Below, one piece after another: positions 1 through 8,951 of a stretch of DNA of 44,630 bases. The stretch spans positions 1-44,630 of the forward strand of contig JBFJYH010000021.1 in NCBI GenBank assembly GCA_041622675.1, in the 5' to 3' direction. This DNA is from Reddybacter sp041622675. Its GTDB lineage: Bacteria > Pseudomonadota > Gammaproteobacteria > Pseudomonadales > Porticoccaceae. Numbering within the stretch: the stretch's first letter is position 1; the number at the start of each line of letters is the position of its first letter. Under the pieces are notes generated by a model, which was not told the DNA's origin, searched no databases, and saw only the letters and a program-made list of their open reading frames with translations. The position numbers were made by a program, and so were the translations under genes.

Positions 1-153
1 CGACAAAGATAGCCCCAACAGCCCAATCCTCTAAATACCCTCAACAACAAAGACGCCAGATAAGAAAGCCGGGGGCTATATCCATTACTTTTTGTGTGCT
101 AAATTCTGCCCTGCTTTACTCGGTGGTAGAGTATTCAGCCGAGGCAAGTTTTT

Positions 154-179
154 GCCTATTACTCAGTAGATTAATAGGC
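154..179. promoter_or_regulatory. Inverted repeat upstream of alcohol dehydrogenase
   Basis: An 8-bp perfect dyad (gcctatta and taataggc, 10-bp spacer) lies about 60 bp upstream of the dehydrogenase start. Its size and position fit an operator for a dimeric regulator. No regulator gene is adjacent and no known consensus was recognised, so this is inference from symmetry only. The rest of bases 1-239 shows no gene. Confidence 0.3.
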
Positions 180-239
180 TGACACAGAATTTAAGCCACT
201 CATCCTCGCGATGACAATAATCTTTAAGAGGTTTCGACA

Positions 240-1331
240 ATGAAAGCCAAAGCTGTAGTGCTTACCGCACCCAATGAATATTCAGTCCAGGAAATCGAGT
301 TAGATCCCCCAAAAGCCAATGAAGTCCGAATCAAAATGGCCGCAACAGGGCTCTGCCAGTCAGACATGTCAGTCATTAACGGCAAGCTGCCTATGCCCAC
401 ACCGATTGTTCTTGGCCACGAAGGCGCGGGTGTTGTCGAAGAAATCGGTGAAAGCGTCACCAACGTTAAGGTCGGCGATCACGTCATTACCTCCTTTATC
501 CCCATGTGTGGTGAATGTTACTTCTGTCTCCATCAAGAGCCTTGGCTATGTACCGCCACTGACATTTTCAGCGGTATGCAACCCGACGGCACCAGCCGTG
601 TGAAACTTAATGGCGAACATATCGGCGCATTCGCTGCACTGGGCAATATGGCCGAGCAAGTCGTCTGCCCTTCAATGTGTGTCGTTCCCATCGACAAGAA
701 ATACGACCTCAAAGCGGCGGCTCTGGTTGGCTGTGGCGTAATGACAGGCGCCGGCGCAGCCCTGAACACCGCCAAAGTCAAGCCCGGTAGCAGTGCCGCA
801 ATCTTTGGTTGTGGAGGCGTAGGTCTCTCTGCCCTGCAGGGTGCCAAAATTGCCGGTGCCAATCCACTGATCGCCGTTGACCTGAGCGATGAAAAACTGG
901 CTGCGGCCCGCGAATTCGGCGCGACCCACACAGTCAACGCCAGCACGGACCCCATAGCACAAATCATGGAGATCACTAACGACATTGGTGTTGATTATGC
1001 CTTTGAAGTCATTGGCTTCCCCGCCGTTGCCGCACAAGCTTACGCCTCAACTCGCCGTGGCGGCACAACGGTAATGGTTGGTGCCGGCAGCCCCCAGGAC
1101 GAATACAAATTTAGCGCCCTGGAAATGCCTCTGTCTGACAAAAAAGTGTGCGGTTGCATCTACGGCAGCACCAACGCCAAGGTTGACTTTTCCAAACTGC
1201 TCGGCTTCTACGAAACTGGACAGCTTGACCTCGACCGTATGTGCTCACGCACCTACTCTATAGACGAAGTGAAAGAAGGCTTCGACGACCTGGTCGCCGG
1301 TAAAAACATTCGCGGAATCATCGTTTACTAA
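240..1331 (+). CDS. Zinc-dependent alcohol dehydrogenase (MDR family)
   Basis: A 363-residue medium-chain dehydrogenase/reductase, expected to oxidise an alcohol with NAD+ in the cytoplasm; the substrate cannot be told. The catalytic zinc ligands are C39, H60-E61 and C165. The structural zinc lobe is C90, C93, C96 and C104 (CGECYFC, then C). The Rossmann motif GCGGVG is at 190-195, followed by D214, which favours NAD over NADP. The ATG is preceded by AAGAGG at good spacing. It is a single-gene unit with a strong terminator just downstream. A diverged copy of its last 18 codons occurs at 19323-19379, so a paralogue once existed near the other end of the accessory region. Confidence 0.93.
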   Translation: MKAKAVVLTAPNEYSVQEIELDPPKANEVRIKMAATGLCQSDMSVINGKLPMPTPIVLGHEGAGVVEEIGESVTNVKVGDHVITSFIPMCGECYFCLHQEPWLCTATDIFSGMQPDGTSRVKLNGEHIGAFAALGNMAEQVVCPSMCVVPIDKKYDLKAAALVGCGVMTGAGAALNTAKVKPGSSAAIFGCGGVGLSALQGAKIAGANPLIAVDLSDEKLAAAREFGATHTVNASTDPIAQIMEITNDIGVDYAFEVIGFPAVAAQAYASTRRGGTTVMVGAGSPQDEYKFSALEMPLSDKKVCGCIYGSTNAKVDFSKLLGFYETGQLDLDRMCSRTYSIDEVKEGFDDLVAGKNIRGIIVY

Positions 1332-1359
1332 GCCCTGATCAAACGCTTAGTAACACGGT

Positions 1360-1393
1360 AATAAAAAAGGCTGCAATTGCAGCCTTTTTTATT
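1360..1393 (+). terminator. Rho-independent terminator after alcohol dehydrogenase
   Basis: A near-perfect palindrome with core ggctgcaattgcagcc is flanked by A-run and T-run arms, 28 bp after the stop codon. The symmetric A/T flanks let it work in both directions, so it may also serve the minus-strand operon that ends at 1589. Confidence 0.85.
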
Positions 1394-1588
1394 ACCTTCA
1401 AAATGGCAGCCCAATAACAAGAGCACGCCATATGTATCGCAACGAATTTTTCTACCACCAATCGAATCACAAATGATAGCTTGTCATAGCAATTAGGAGC
1501 TAGTAGCCCCTTAATAAATTAAGATACGAGACCAAATACAACGACGCCCATTAGCACTAACTTTTTTGATGATGACCTTGCAGTTCAA

Positions 1589-2131
1589 TTAGCTTGAATT
1601 TATCCTGAACGGAATGACAAGCACATCGTGATCCAATGATTCTTTTTCTCCTATCTCGACATAAGCTGCGTAGTCACCGGCATTTGAAAAACGCATTTTA
1701 TTTTTAACGAAACCTGTTGCTGGCTTCGCATAATTAGTTTCATGAATGATCGAGTCATATTTCCCGCTGAGGCTACTTCTTTCTTTGAGTTTGACAAATT
1801 TCACTTTAACGGGCATCGCTCTTACGTCTTCATCCATAAAATCGATAACAACAATCAGCGGGCCAGTATCGGGTATAACCTGACAAAAGCGTTGCAAATA
1901 GTCTGTATGAGATGCCTGCTGAGCAGGGTCGTAATAGGCTGCAAAACTCACAATGTAAAAATCGCTTGAATAGATACAGCTATCTTCCATATCGTTAAGC
2001 AGGTGCGTCGCAAATGCCACAAAGTCCACTCTATAAGCGAGGCTAAAGACAATAACTAGTAGGCTTAGCAACACGGCTACGGAAATTGCTGAAAGCTTAA
2101 CTAGCACCGAGTAATTCATGCTATTTTTCAC
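1589..2131 (-). CDS. Membrane-anchored unknown, third gene of the CopC operon
   Basis: A 180-residue protein that I do not recognise by name. One N-terminal membrane segment spans about residues 10-32, and the rest should face the periplasm. Two cysteines, C52 and C83, could form a disulfide. The C-terminal part (about 135-177) alternates hydrophobic and polar residues and contains the stretch RFSNAGDYAAYVEI. This resembles beta-sandwich domains of the FixH/YtkA type, a tentative reading. It lies 64 bp after copC on the same strand and is probably the last gene of the BNR-CopC unit, so a role in copper handling in the envelope is inferred only from context. Confidence 0.6.
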   Translation of the reverse strand: MKNSMNYSVLVKLSAISVAVLLSLLVIVFSLAYRVDFVAFATHLLNDMEDSCIYSSDFYIVSFAAYYDPAQQASHTDYLQRFCQVIPDTGPLIVVIDFMDEDVRAMPVKVKFVKLKERSSLSGKYDSIIHETNYAKPATGFVKNKMRFSNAGDYAAYVEIGEKESLDHDVLVIPFRINSS

Positions 2132-2195
2132 AACGTTGCTTTTCCGATGACATATTTCACGACGGGGTGTACACCACTCACTTTAACTTTTTGTG

Positions 2196-2582
2196 CTACT
2201 CCGCTTGAAAAGAAAAGCCATATTTACCCGATACAACGTGCCCATCGATCGATAAGGTACGGTAGCGCACTTGGTAGTTACCAGGTGCTAGCGGCTTCAG
2301 CGGTTTTTTTAAACACAGTTGTTGGTCTATCTTGAATTGCTCGATGGAGTCCTTATCAAAACGTTCCCCTGAGGCATTCGTGACAGTGAGCGCACGGTGT
2401 TCATTACCAATGTTCTCATTAAAACAAACAGTCACTGTTGGTATCGACTGATTTATCTGAGATTCTTTTTCTGGAATGCTTGAGGTCAGAATAGAGTGAG
2501 AAGATGCCGGTTGGCTAAATGCCAGCAATAAACCTACACACCCGCAACAGAGTAGCGGCGATGGAATTGATAAAATGCTCAT
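2196..2582 (-). CDS. copC: CopC-family periplasmic copper-binding protein
   Basis: A 128-residue protein with a signal peptide (about 1-28) and a CopC-type beta-sandwich. After predicted cleavage the mature protein would start at His29 (HSILTSSIPEKES). This matches the N-terminal histidine that binds Cu(II) in CopC/PcoC. The C-terminal signature SIDGHVVSGKYGF supplies the conserved Asp and His ligands. The methionine-rich Cu(I) site of PcoC is not seen, so this is probably a Cu(II)-only type. The ATG overlaps the stop codon of the restored upstream BNR reading frame as ATGA (2582-2579), so translation is likely coupled. It functions in the periplasm as a copper carrier or buffer. Confidence 0.88.
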   Translation of the reverse strand: MSILSIPSPLLCCGCVGLLLAFSQPASSHSILTSSIPEKESQINQSIPTVTVCFNENIGNEHRALTVTNASGERFDKDSIEQFKIDQQLCLKKPLKPLAPGNYQVRYRTLSIDGHVVSGKYGFSFQAE

Positions 2583-2760
2583 AAAGTTATTCCTGAATAA
2601 ATTGTGTCACCAGTAGCTGTTGCAAGGGTGGTCATTTTTAAGTTTTGAAGGTTTGACTGGTTTTTTTCTAGCCAAAATAATTTCAGGGTATTGTCATGTG
2701 CAACAATTCGAGGATAGGCGTAACCAGCAACCTTCCTCTCATAATGAAGCTCTGCCCCCC
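2579..2760 (-). other. Out-of-frame C-terminal continuation of the BNR protein
   Basis: Downstream of the C6 run at 2755-2760, another minus-strand frame stays open for about 60 codons (ELHYERKVAGYAYPRIVAHD and on through LKLFWLEKN) and ends in a TGA that overlaps the copC ATG. It reads like the missing last beta-propeller blade. One extra base in the run would join it to the upstream gene and give a 418-residue protein. Confidence 0.75.
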
Positions 2761-3834
2761 ACTAGGGCTTATTTGCATAATTTTTATATAGTGTTGCTGT
2801 TCTAAAACTTCTTGCCAAGCAATGAATACTTGTCCATCTACGGTTGCGATATCAACGTGTCTGGCACTCATGTTGCCAATAGGTTGTTTGTACTGCCAAG
2901 ATGCACCTTGATCTAGAGAGCTCAAATAATGCAATCCCAGCATTTCACTATGTCCTGTAAACACAACACTGTGGAAGATGGTTGTGGTGTCATGTTCTGA
3001 TACTGCGAAAGCCCCACCCTGGTGAGGACAGCCTGTAAATTGCCAGTCGAATTCTCCGACTCGGCCCATCATCTTCCAGGCCTTATTTTCTGCTTCATAG
3101 GATGCAATTTTCATATCACGGGGTGTTGTACCCCTATATAAAGCAAAAACCTCCCCTTCAAAATTTTTCGCAGACAGCCAGCAGCAAGTACATACACTAT
3201 TGTCGACCAATGTGTCTTCGTGCCAGTTAAGGCCATTACTGGATTGGGAGTGTCGCAGCTGTTGGTCATCACCTGACTCCTTTCTGTCATCTAACCACAA
3301 CAGGTGGAAGGTATCTTGATCTGCCAGTAAGCTAAAATAGCCTTGGTTGATACTGATGTTTTCGTCAACCAGGCTGTTTCCGGGTTGCCAGTGCAGACCC
3401 GCGTCACGCGAAACGGCAAGCCGTGCCCGTCCCCAGCCTGGAAATTCTCCTTTATCTTTCCAGACAATGATCTGACGTGAACCCTTAACCGCAAAACGAA
3501 CATCATTACCAGGCATCGAGCTCGAAGAACCATCTGCAACAATGACTGGGTTAGACCAAAGCGCCCCCCCGTTATCTGACCAGAGATAATATCTTGACGC
3601 CCCGTCATCAACAGCTAAGTGGATACGACCCTCTGCATCAACAGCTGTGTCAAAACTGTTGATTTTTTTAGCTCCCAGTGGCGATTTATCAACTGCAAGT
3701 GGTAAAAAATCAGGGTCATTTTTTACCGTGGTGGATGCATCTATAAAAGTGTTGCCATACTGATAGGTGAGCAGACAAATTGCTACAACGCTTAGTAGAG
3801 TAAAACAAATGATGAGCTTACTTTTTACAAACAC
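2683..3834 (-). CDS. BNR/Asp-box beta-propeller protein (sialidase-fold), frameshifted
   Basis: The reading frame as given codes 383 residues with an N-terminal membrane segment or signal anchor (about 7-25) and Asp-box repeats SDNGGALW (86-93), SRDAGLHW (142-149) and SLDQGASW (306-313). A CTCCW motif at 215-219 and GCPHQGG at 268-274 are features I know from exo-alpha-sialidase-annotated proteins found beside copper genes; they suggest metal or disulfide chemistry rather than sialic-acid cleavage. After about residue 360 the frame turns into unrelated sequence and stops at 2683, while a neighbouring frame carries the natural end, so the gene has a frameshift (mutation or homopolymer read error). 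It is the first gene of a unit with copC and a membrane protein. Confidence 0.75.
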   Translation of the reverse strand: MFVKSKLIICFTLLSVVAICLLTYQYGNTFIDASTTVKNDPDFLPLAVDKSPLGAKKINSFDTAVDAEGRIHLAVDDGASRYYLWSDNGGALWSNPVIVADGSSSSMPGNDVRFAVKGSRQIIVWKDKGEFPGWGRARLAVSRDAGLHWQPGNSLVDENISINQGYFSLLADQDTFHLLWLDDRKESGDDQQLRHSQSSNGLNWHEDTLVDNSVCTCCWLSAKNFEGEVFALYRGTTPRDMKIASYEAENKAWKMMGRVGEFDWQFTGCPHQGGAFAVSEHDTTTIFHSVVFTGHSEMLGLHYLSSLDQGASWQYKQPIGNMSARHVDIATVDGQVFIAWQEVLEQQHYIKIMQISPSGGQSFIMRGRLLVTPILELLHMTIP

Positions 3835-4590
3835 GAAACACCTTTAAATAAGAGCTTGTAACTCTCAAGACCAAGTCATGTGTTCAAGCTATTTTGTCCC
3901 TCCGTAATGAGAAATTTCTTAAGCGCTCTATGCTTAATATTTCTTCGAATGAAGCAAACGTCTGATACACGATCGGGTCAAATATTAGATTTATAACATG
4001 ACCATGAGGCCTATCATTTCAACTTGATAGGTCGTTAGTATAGTGAGCGGGCGGCCATACAGGTAATCAATGGGTGCGGTATTTTGTCGCATCAAAAAAG
4101 ATGTCAACGGGACGCTAGCCTTCTTACGGAAATTAAAGGGTAGCATTCCTTATAGTTGCTGGTCGTCCGCTTCAAAGGCCTTGAGAACGAGAATTGTCGG
4201 CTAAATAAGATGCATGCTGAAGACCACCTAGACCCGAGATCATTCAGAAGCCCATGGCAAAAGATTGGCGAGGCTGTCTTAGTGCAAAGAGATGGCTCAA
4301 CATGTAGTTGCTAGTCGAGGTATCAGTATTCGTTTGGCTTGCACTGCATTATGGTCAGTGAGTGCAGTTATCGCTATCAGCCTATTTTGTAGACTCAACC
4401 AGTCTATGCACACCCTGCTCTACTAGGTGTTTTAATGTTTTCCTAGACCTAGCATTTAACGGTATTACATTCGGTAGCTGCCTCAAGGCATCTACTATCT
4501 ACACCACACCTACAAACACGATATTTCGACTCTAATTGATCGGCTACCACTAAATTTTTTTTCCTGAAGCACAACCAGACATGCACACAA
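3835..4590. other. Intergenic region without recognised gene
   Basis: About 750 bp between the divergent BNR and receptor genes. No frame looks coding; the short minus-strand frame at 4449-4652 overlaps the Fur-box promoter and has no family features. A gggacgcta motif at 4109-4117 echoes one at 7930-7938 and may be a worn REP-type repeat. Confidence 0.5.
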
Positions 4591-4594
4591 ATAC

Positions 4595-4639
4595 GAATGA
4601 TTATCATTAAGTTGATGATTCTCATTATCAATGTAAAAT
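4595..4639 (+). promoter_or_regulatory. Promoter with Fur box for the siderophore receptor
   Basis: Two Fur-type hexamer arrays, gaatgattatcatta (4595-4609) and gatgattctcattatc (4614-4629), match the GATAATGATAATCATTATC consensus well. A plausible sigma-70 promoter overlaps them: TTGATG at 4612-4617 and TAAAAT at 4634-4639, 16 bp apart. Fur-Fe(II) bound here would block RNA polymerase, so the receptor and PepSY genes should be expressed under iron starvation. Confidence 0.85.
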
Positions 4640-4674
4640 AGCCTTCATTCAAACAGTCGATCTAGAGAATCATT

Positions 4675-6768
4675 ATGAGTTGTAGCCAATTATTCGGTGT
4701 CGCGGCCATCTCCGCGCTGACCGCCAGTCATAGCTTTGCCACTACTGACACACATTTACCAATAGAAGAAGTGATGATTACCGGAATCGCCGGTGCAGAG
4801 TTGCCGTTATCATCGATCCCTGGCGCCGCTCAGGTAATTGATCACCAAGAAATACAGGAGCAGATGAGCATCTCACCTGATATCGCCGATATGATGGCAA
4901 ATCTGGTCCCTGCCTATTCACCCAGCAACCAACTGGCATCCAACTTTGGTCAAACCTTCCGCGGTAAGAAAACAGTGGTATTGATTGACGGGGTGTTACA
5001 AACCACTCCTATTCGCAATGCATCTAGAGAGTTCATGACCATCGCGCCAGAAGCGCTGGAGAGAGTTGAGATTATTCATGGGAGCTCAGCACTTTACGGT
5101 AATGGCTATGCCGGCGGGGTGGTTAACTTTGTTACCCGTCAAGCTAGTGATACTGCCAAGGCATGGTCGTCCGTAGAGACAAATTTCCAACCCGACGGCA
5201 ATAGCGACACTTTTGGCTGGGGTGTTAATCAGGGTTTTAGTGGGCCACTGGGTCGTAGCTGGAATTACGTTGTTAATTTCAACTACAAAGACACCGGCAA
5301 GTTTGTCGATGCCGATGGCAATATTCTACCCGAAGACCAAAGCGGCCAAGGCGGTTATGCCAACGGCAATCAATACGATATTTTGTTGAAGCTAGGCTAC
5401 CGTGGTGAGCGTGACACCGTAGACGTTACGTTACATAACTACGATATGACTAATGGCCTGACCTATGAACGCATGATTGACCCAGTTACCGGTTTTACTG
5501 TAATTGATACCAGCAGCCCATATACAGGTAAAGACCCATCCAATGAAATTGGCTCGATTACCGTTAAATGGACTCGCGAGCAGGTGCTGGGTCAAACATT
5601 TTCGTTACAAGCCTCCGTTGGTGATAACACGTATAACTACGCCACCACCATGGTTGAATCGAAAAAATATAAATTGGTACCACAATTTGTCTATCAAAAT
5701 GATAACGAGCGTTTCCGATTAATTTACGGAATCGATTTCGAGCAAGATAACACCACCCAAAAACAGCGCGATAGCAGCAGTTGCTGGATCTGCGATGTCA
5801 CAAAAACGCAATCTTCCCCATTTGCTCAAGCCTGGTATCAGATAACACCCGAATTAGAAGCGCAGCTGGGCGTACGTCACGAAAACTATAACTACGAAGT
5901 GCCGAGCTACCTCTCAGTGAGGGGCGCGTTATCAGGGCAAAGGATTGCCGGCGGTGATCTTGATTATAGTGAGACTACATTCAATGCCGGCATGGTCTAT
6001 TACCTCACTGAGAACATTGACCTTTTTGGTGGATACTCTGAAGGCTATGCTGTAGATGACCTACGACGTTTACGCGGCCCCGTTGAAGATTCAGTGGCGG
6101 GAATGAAAAAACACATACCAGCAACCAAATCACATAACATTGAAATAGGTGTTCGTGGCCAAACTGAACGTAGTAACTATAGCCTTGCGCTGTTCCAAAC
6201 ACGCACCGATGATGCTGCGCACTATGGACAAGCTTCCGATGGCACTTATCCGCTAGAATTTTTGATTTACGCTGACGAAGAAATTTACGGCGTGGAGGCG
6301 ACCTTCGATTATACAATCAACGAAAACTGGACAGTCGGTGGTAGTTATTCATATTCAAAAGGTGAATATGAAGACGAGGTCGGCAACACCGATCGTCCCT
6401 TGAACGGCACTCGAATCACCCCAGAAAAGCTCACCGCTTTTGTATCTACCCAAATAAGCCCTGCCCTGTCCTCACGCATCCAGGTATTACATGTTAGCGA
6501 TCGAGATGAGTTTAATGAACTAGACACTGGCGGTTATTATTATTACGAATCGCCAATCGACGGCTACACCACCGTTGACGCACTGCTGAGCTACAATTTG
6601 CAAAAAAAGCATTGGGGCACTTTAAGCCTATCAGCGCGAAATTTGCTTAATAAAGATTACTCGCCAGCATCATCACAAGTGAATCAAGAGAATGCACGGA
6701 CCTCCGTAGCAACGGCTTATCGCGCACAGGGTCGCGCAGTGGGCCTGAAGTGGAGTGTGGAGTATTGA
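4675..6768 (+). CDS. TonB-dependent siderophore receptor
   Basis: A 697-residue outer-membrane receptor of usual length. A short signal peptide (about 1-22) is followed by a TonB-box-like stretch EEVMITG (31-37). The plug domain carries LVLIDGV-type (VVLIDGVLQTTP), ERVEIIHGSSALYGNG and GGVVNFVTR motifs by about residue 160. The rest is a 22-strand-type barrel rich in aromatic residues, ending in WSVEY. It takes up a ferric siderophore with energy from TonB-ExbBD, which are not in this window. The Fur-box promoter is about 40 bp upstream and a PepSY membrane gene overlaps its end. Given the nearby rhizoferrin-like operon, a polycarboxylate siderophore is the best guess for the ligand, but sequence alone does not prove it. 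Confidence 0.92.
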   Translation: MSCSQLFGVAAISALTASHSFATTDTHLPIEEVMITGIAGAELPLSSIPGAAQVIDHQEIQEQMSISPDIADMMANLVPAYSPSNQLASNFGQTFRGKKTVVLIDGVLQTTPIRNASREFMTIAPEALERVEIIHGSSALYGNGYAGGVVNFVTRQASDTAKAWSSVETNFQPDGNSDTFGWGVNQGFSGPLGRSWNYVVNFNYKDTGKFVDADGNILPEDQSGQGGYANGNQYDILLKLGYRGERDTVDVTLHNYDMTNGLTYERMIDPVTGFTVIDTSSPYTGKDPSNEIGSITVKWTREQVLGQTFSLQASVGDNTYNYATTMVESKKYKLVPQFVYQNDNERFRLIYGIDFEQDNTTQKQRDSSSCWICDVTKTQSSPFAQAWYQITPELEAQLGVRHENYNYEVPSYLSVRGALSGQRIAGGDLDYSETTFNAGMVYYLTENIDLFGGYSEGYAVDDLRRLRGPVEDSVAGMKKHIPATKSHNIEIGVRGQTERSNYSLALFQTRTDDAAHYGQASDGTYPLEFLIYADEEIYGVEATFDYTINENWTVGGSYSYSKGEYEDEVGNTDRPLNGTRITPEKLTAFVSTQISPALSSRIQVLHVSDRDEFNELDTGGYYYYESPIDGYTTVDALLSYNLQKKHWGTLSLSARNLLNKDYSPASSQVNQENARTSVATAYRAQGRAVGLKWSVEY

Positions 6769-7841
6769 GCACGGCACGCTGGCGGCAATGGCATAAAGTA
6801 CTCGGCCTGCTGTTGGGTATGCTCTTTTTTCTAATCGCGTTAAGTGGCGGAATTTTGGTGTTCAAAGAGAACATCATCGAACTCAATCTAACAGCTGAAA
6901 ATGCACCCTCGTTGGATGCATCTGAGTACAGTGTCGATCGCTTATCCACGGGCTTACAGCAGCTATTACAAAATCATTCTATTGAAAATGTGTACTACAT
7001 AAAAACGCCCACTCAGGACCGGGATTATTGGTGGCTCGCCACTCGCAGCGATAGCATTTTCCTTTACGATGTAAATGGTGAGCCCGTAGCAGATAAGTGG
7101 CTGGTGTTGCCAATTTTATACTGGCTGGGGGAATTCCATACTGAAATATTGCTCCATAATGGAGGCTCTGTGCTATTGACGCTGCTGGGCCTTGGCTGTT
7201 TGATCCTAATGATTGCAGGTTTCATCAGCTGGTGGCCAGGCCGCGGTGGTTTTCGTATCAGACACTTATGGGTTTGGTCATCACGGCGCGGACCTGCACT
7301 GCGACAACATCGTGCAGTGGCAATAATCTCCTTGCCTTTATTACTGTTGTCGGTGATTACTGGTACCGGCATGAGCGTGCAAAGTGCGCTAGGATTTTTT
7401 ACTGAAACCAAATCAGTAGTAACCGAAGCAAAGAAGGTACCAAGCTCAACAGAAAGCACGCCTGCACTTAAGTTGACACAAATCGACGCACTGTTAAAAA
7501 AAGCCCAGCGACAAGCACCGCATAGTCAGATCACCATGTTGTCGTTGCCCACTAGTGCCAATCCAGTATTAAGGTTACGACTGCGAGCTGAGGATGAATG
7601 GCATGTCAATGGCAAGACGAATATGACCATTAATATCTCTAACGGTGAAATAAACATTAATGACGTAAAAGGTGCATCAACTGGTCGCAAAATTCTCAAC
7701 ACTTTTTATCCACTTCATTCCAGCTATGGTTTATCAGGCCTTTATAAAGCCATGGTACTGATTACTGGCGTTCTAACGGCATTACTAGCACTACTAGGAT
7801 GGATGGCCTGGTTACGACGCCGCGGAGGCTTATTAAACTAG
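6750..7841 (+). CDS. PepSY-associated inner-membrane protein (iron uptake)
   Basis: A 363-residue protein of the PepSY_TM family, often found beside siderophore receptors and thought to be a haem-bearing ferric-siderophore reductase. Four membrane segments lie at about 16-38, 138-160, 191-211 and 330-353. Conserved family features are WHKVLGLLLG near the start, the GFISWWPGR motif after the second segment, and histidines H15 and H188 near membrane edges. The frame opens with GTG at 6750. A TTG at 6765 that overlaps the receptor stop (TTGA), with GGAG at 6752-6755 nine bases before it, is an equally good or better start. Either way the gene is translationally coupled to the receptor and shares its Fur control. 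Confidence 0.88.
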   Translation: MECGVLSTARWRQWHKVLGLLLGMLFFLIALSGGILVFKENIIELNLTAENAPSLDASEYSVDRLSTGLQQLLQNHSIENVYYIKTPTQDRDYWWLATRSDSIFLYDVNGEPVADKWLVLPILYWLGEFHTEILLHNGGSVLLTLLGLGCLILMIAGFISWWPGRGGFRIRHLWVWSSRRGPALRQHRAVAIISLPLLLLSVITGTGMSVQSALGFFTETKSVVTEAKKVPSSTESTPALKLTQIDALLKKAQRQAPHSQITMLSLPTSANPVLRLRLRAEDEWHVNGKTNMTINISNGEININDVKGASTGRKILNTFYPLHSSYGLSGLYKAMVLITGVLTALLALLGWMAWLRRRGGLLN

Positions 7842-8951
7842 CCTGTAGTGCTCATCGTAAGATTGTATAAGAATACAAATTAAAGGCTTAAAGGCAGCTT
7901 TATTACCAATCAGCATTAATAGAATGTTAACGGGGACGCTACCTTTTCAAAGCAAATAAGGCTAACCGCCCCAATAAGCGGTTAGCTGTTTCACAGCACG
8001 TACGAACGAAGCTGCCCCCACTCTCGCATCACATAGAGAGCAAGAGTCCATATTGAGGAAAGCTTTCCTGACACTCAATTTTTGCAAAAACTTCTGGGAC
8101 CAGATCAATTTGCGGCAGCTAAATTATCCACAATAATGTACTCAGCAATGGTATCCAACGCTGGAGAACCTACTCTGTCCACATGACTTCAGCCATTCAC
8201 TCATGTTATCCCTGTCATCACTTTCGCTGTACATGTTTTCTTCAAGTACAGCACACTCTCCTCGCGAGAGCCCCTCAAGCAACTCAAGTCAGCACGACAT
8301 AAACTCGTAATATTACACGCCAACAAGATAGGCAAATGGCTGGACGTGCGCCGTGATGAGGACCGTTTAATTAAAGAAGTACAGATAGACAAGTACAGGT
8401 CTGCCAGAACCCTTCCGGCTTGGCACTAGAGGTGCACAACAAGCTCAACTTTTATGGACTCACCCTAAACCCAGGCGCTTAGCGTTACTACAGCATCACT
8501 AACCGGATTAGGTGATCACAGTCAAACCCACCTTTGGAGCGGACGAAGCGTAGCGGAACGGAGGTCCCAGCGCAGAAACTACAGCACATTGTTAACACAA
8601 GAGCCTATGTGCCTGCCGACACATTAATGACAATGGTAAAATAGGGTAGAGAAGTAGCCCTCCATATTGGGTTTAAAAACAATTAGCGGCAGTATTTAGT
8701 ATTCGAGAAATTGACATGCTGCGCTATCCTTTGCTGCGTTAATGTTTTTTTCTGGCTACTTATCTTATTTAAAAACCAATAACTTAAACACTATTTTCTG
8801 GAGATAGTAAGCCATTGGCTCCTGAACTTGGGTTTAACCAAAGAAACATTGTACAACCGCGACACGCGACTCATGTCCTATTTTTACAGTGATGCGAATG
8901 ATGGAGTGAATCGCAGTCATAGCTTCGTCGATTGCAGACGACCCGCATGGA
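7842..8951. other. Intergenic region with decayed sequence
   Basis: About 1.1 kb with no intact gene. It holds a hairpin (7961-7986), a gttaacggggacgctacc motif at 7926-7943 that looks REP-like, and an 80-codon open plus-strand stretch (8187-8429). That stretch begins with a hydrophobic run and continues with a basic part but has no start codon and no recognised family. It may be the tail of a broken gene. Confidence 0.45.
7961..7986 (+). terminator. Hairpin downstream of receptor-PepSY operon
   Basis: Perfect 9-bp arms gctaaccgc and gcggttagc with an 8-base loop, about 120 bp after the PepSY stop. Only a short T-rich tail (tgttt) follows, so it may be a weak terminator or an RNA 3'-end stabiliser. 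Confidence 0.4.

Noticed and set aside
2683..3834. True sialidase function for the BNR protein
   Set aside because: Asp boxes alone only indicate the propeller fold; the copper-gene context and CxCC/GCP motifs point elsewhere.
4449..4652. 67-residue minus-strand frame
   Set aside because: It covers the Fur-box promoter, has no family features and no good ribosome site.
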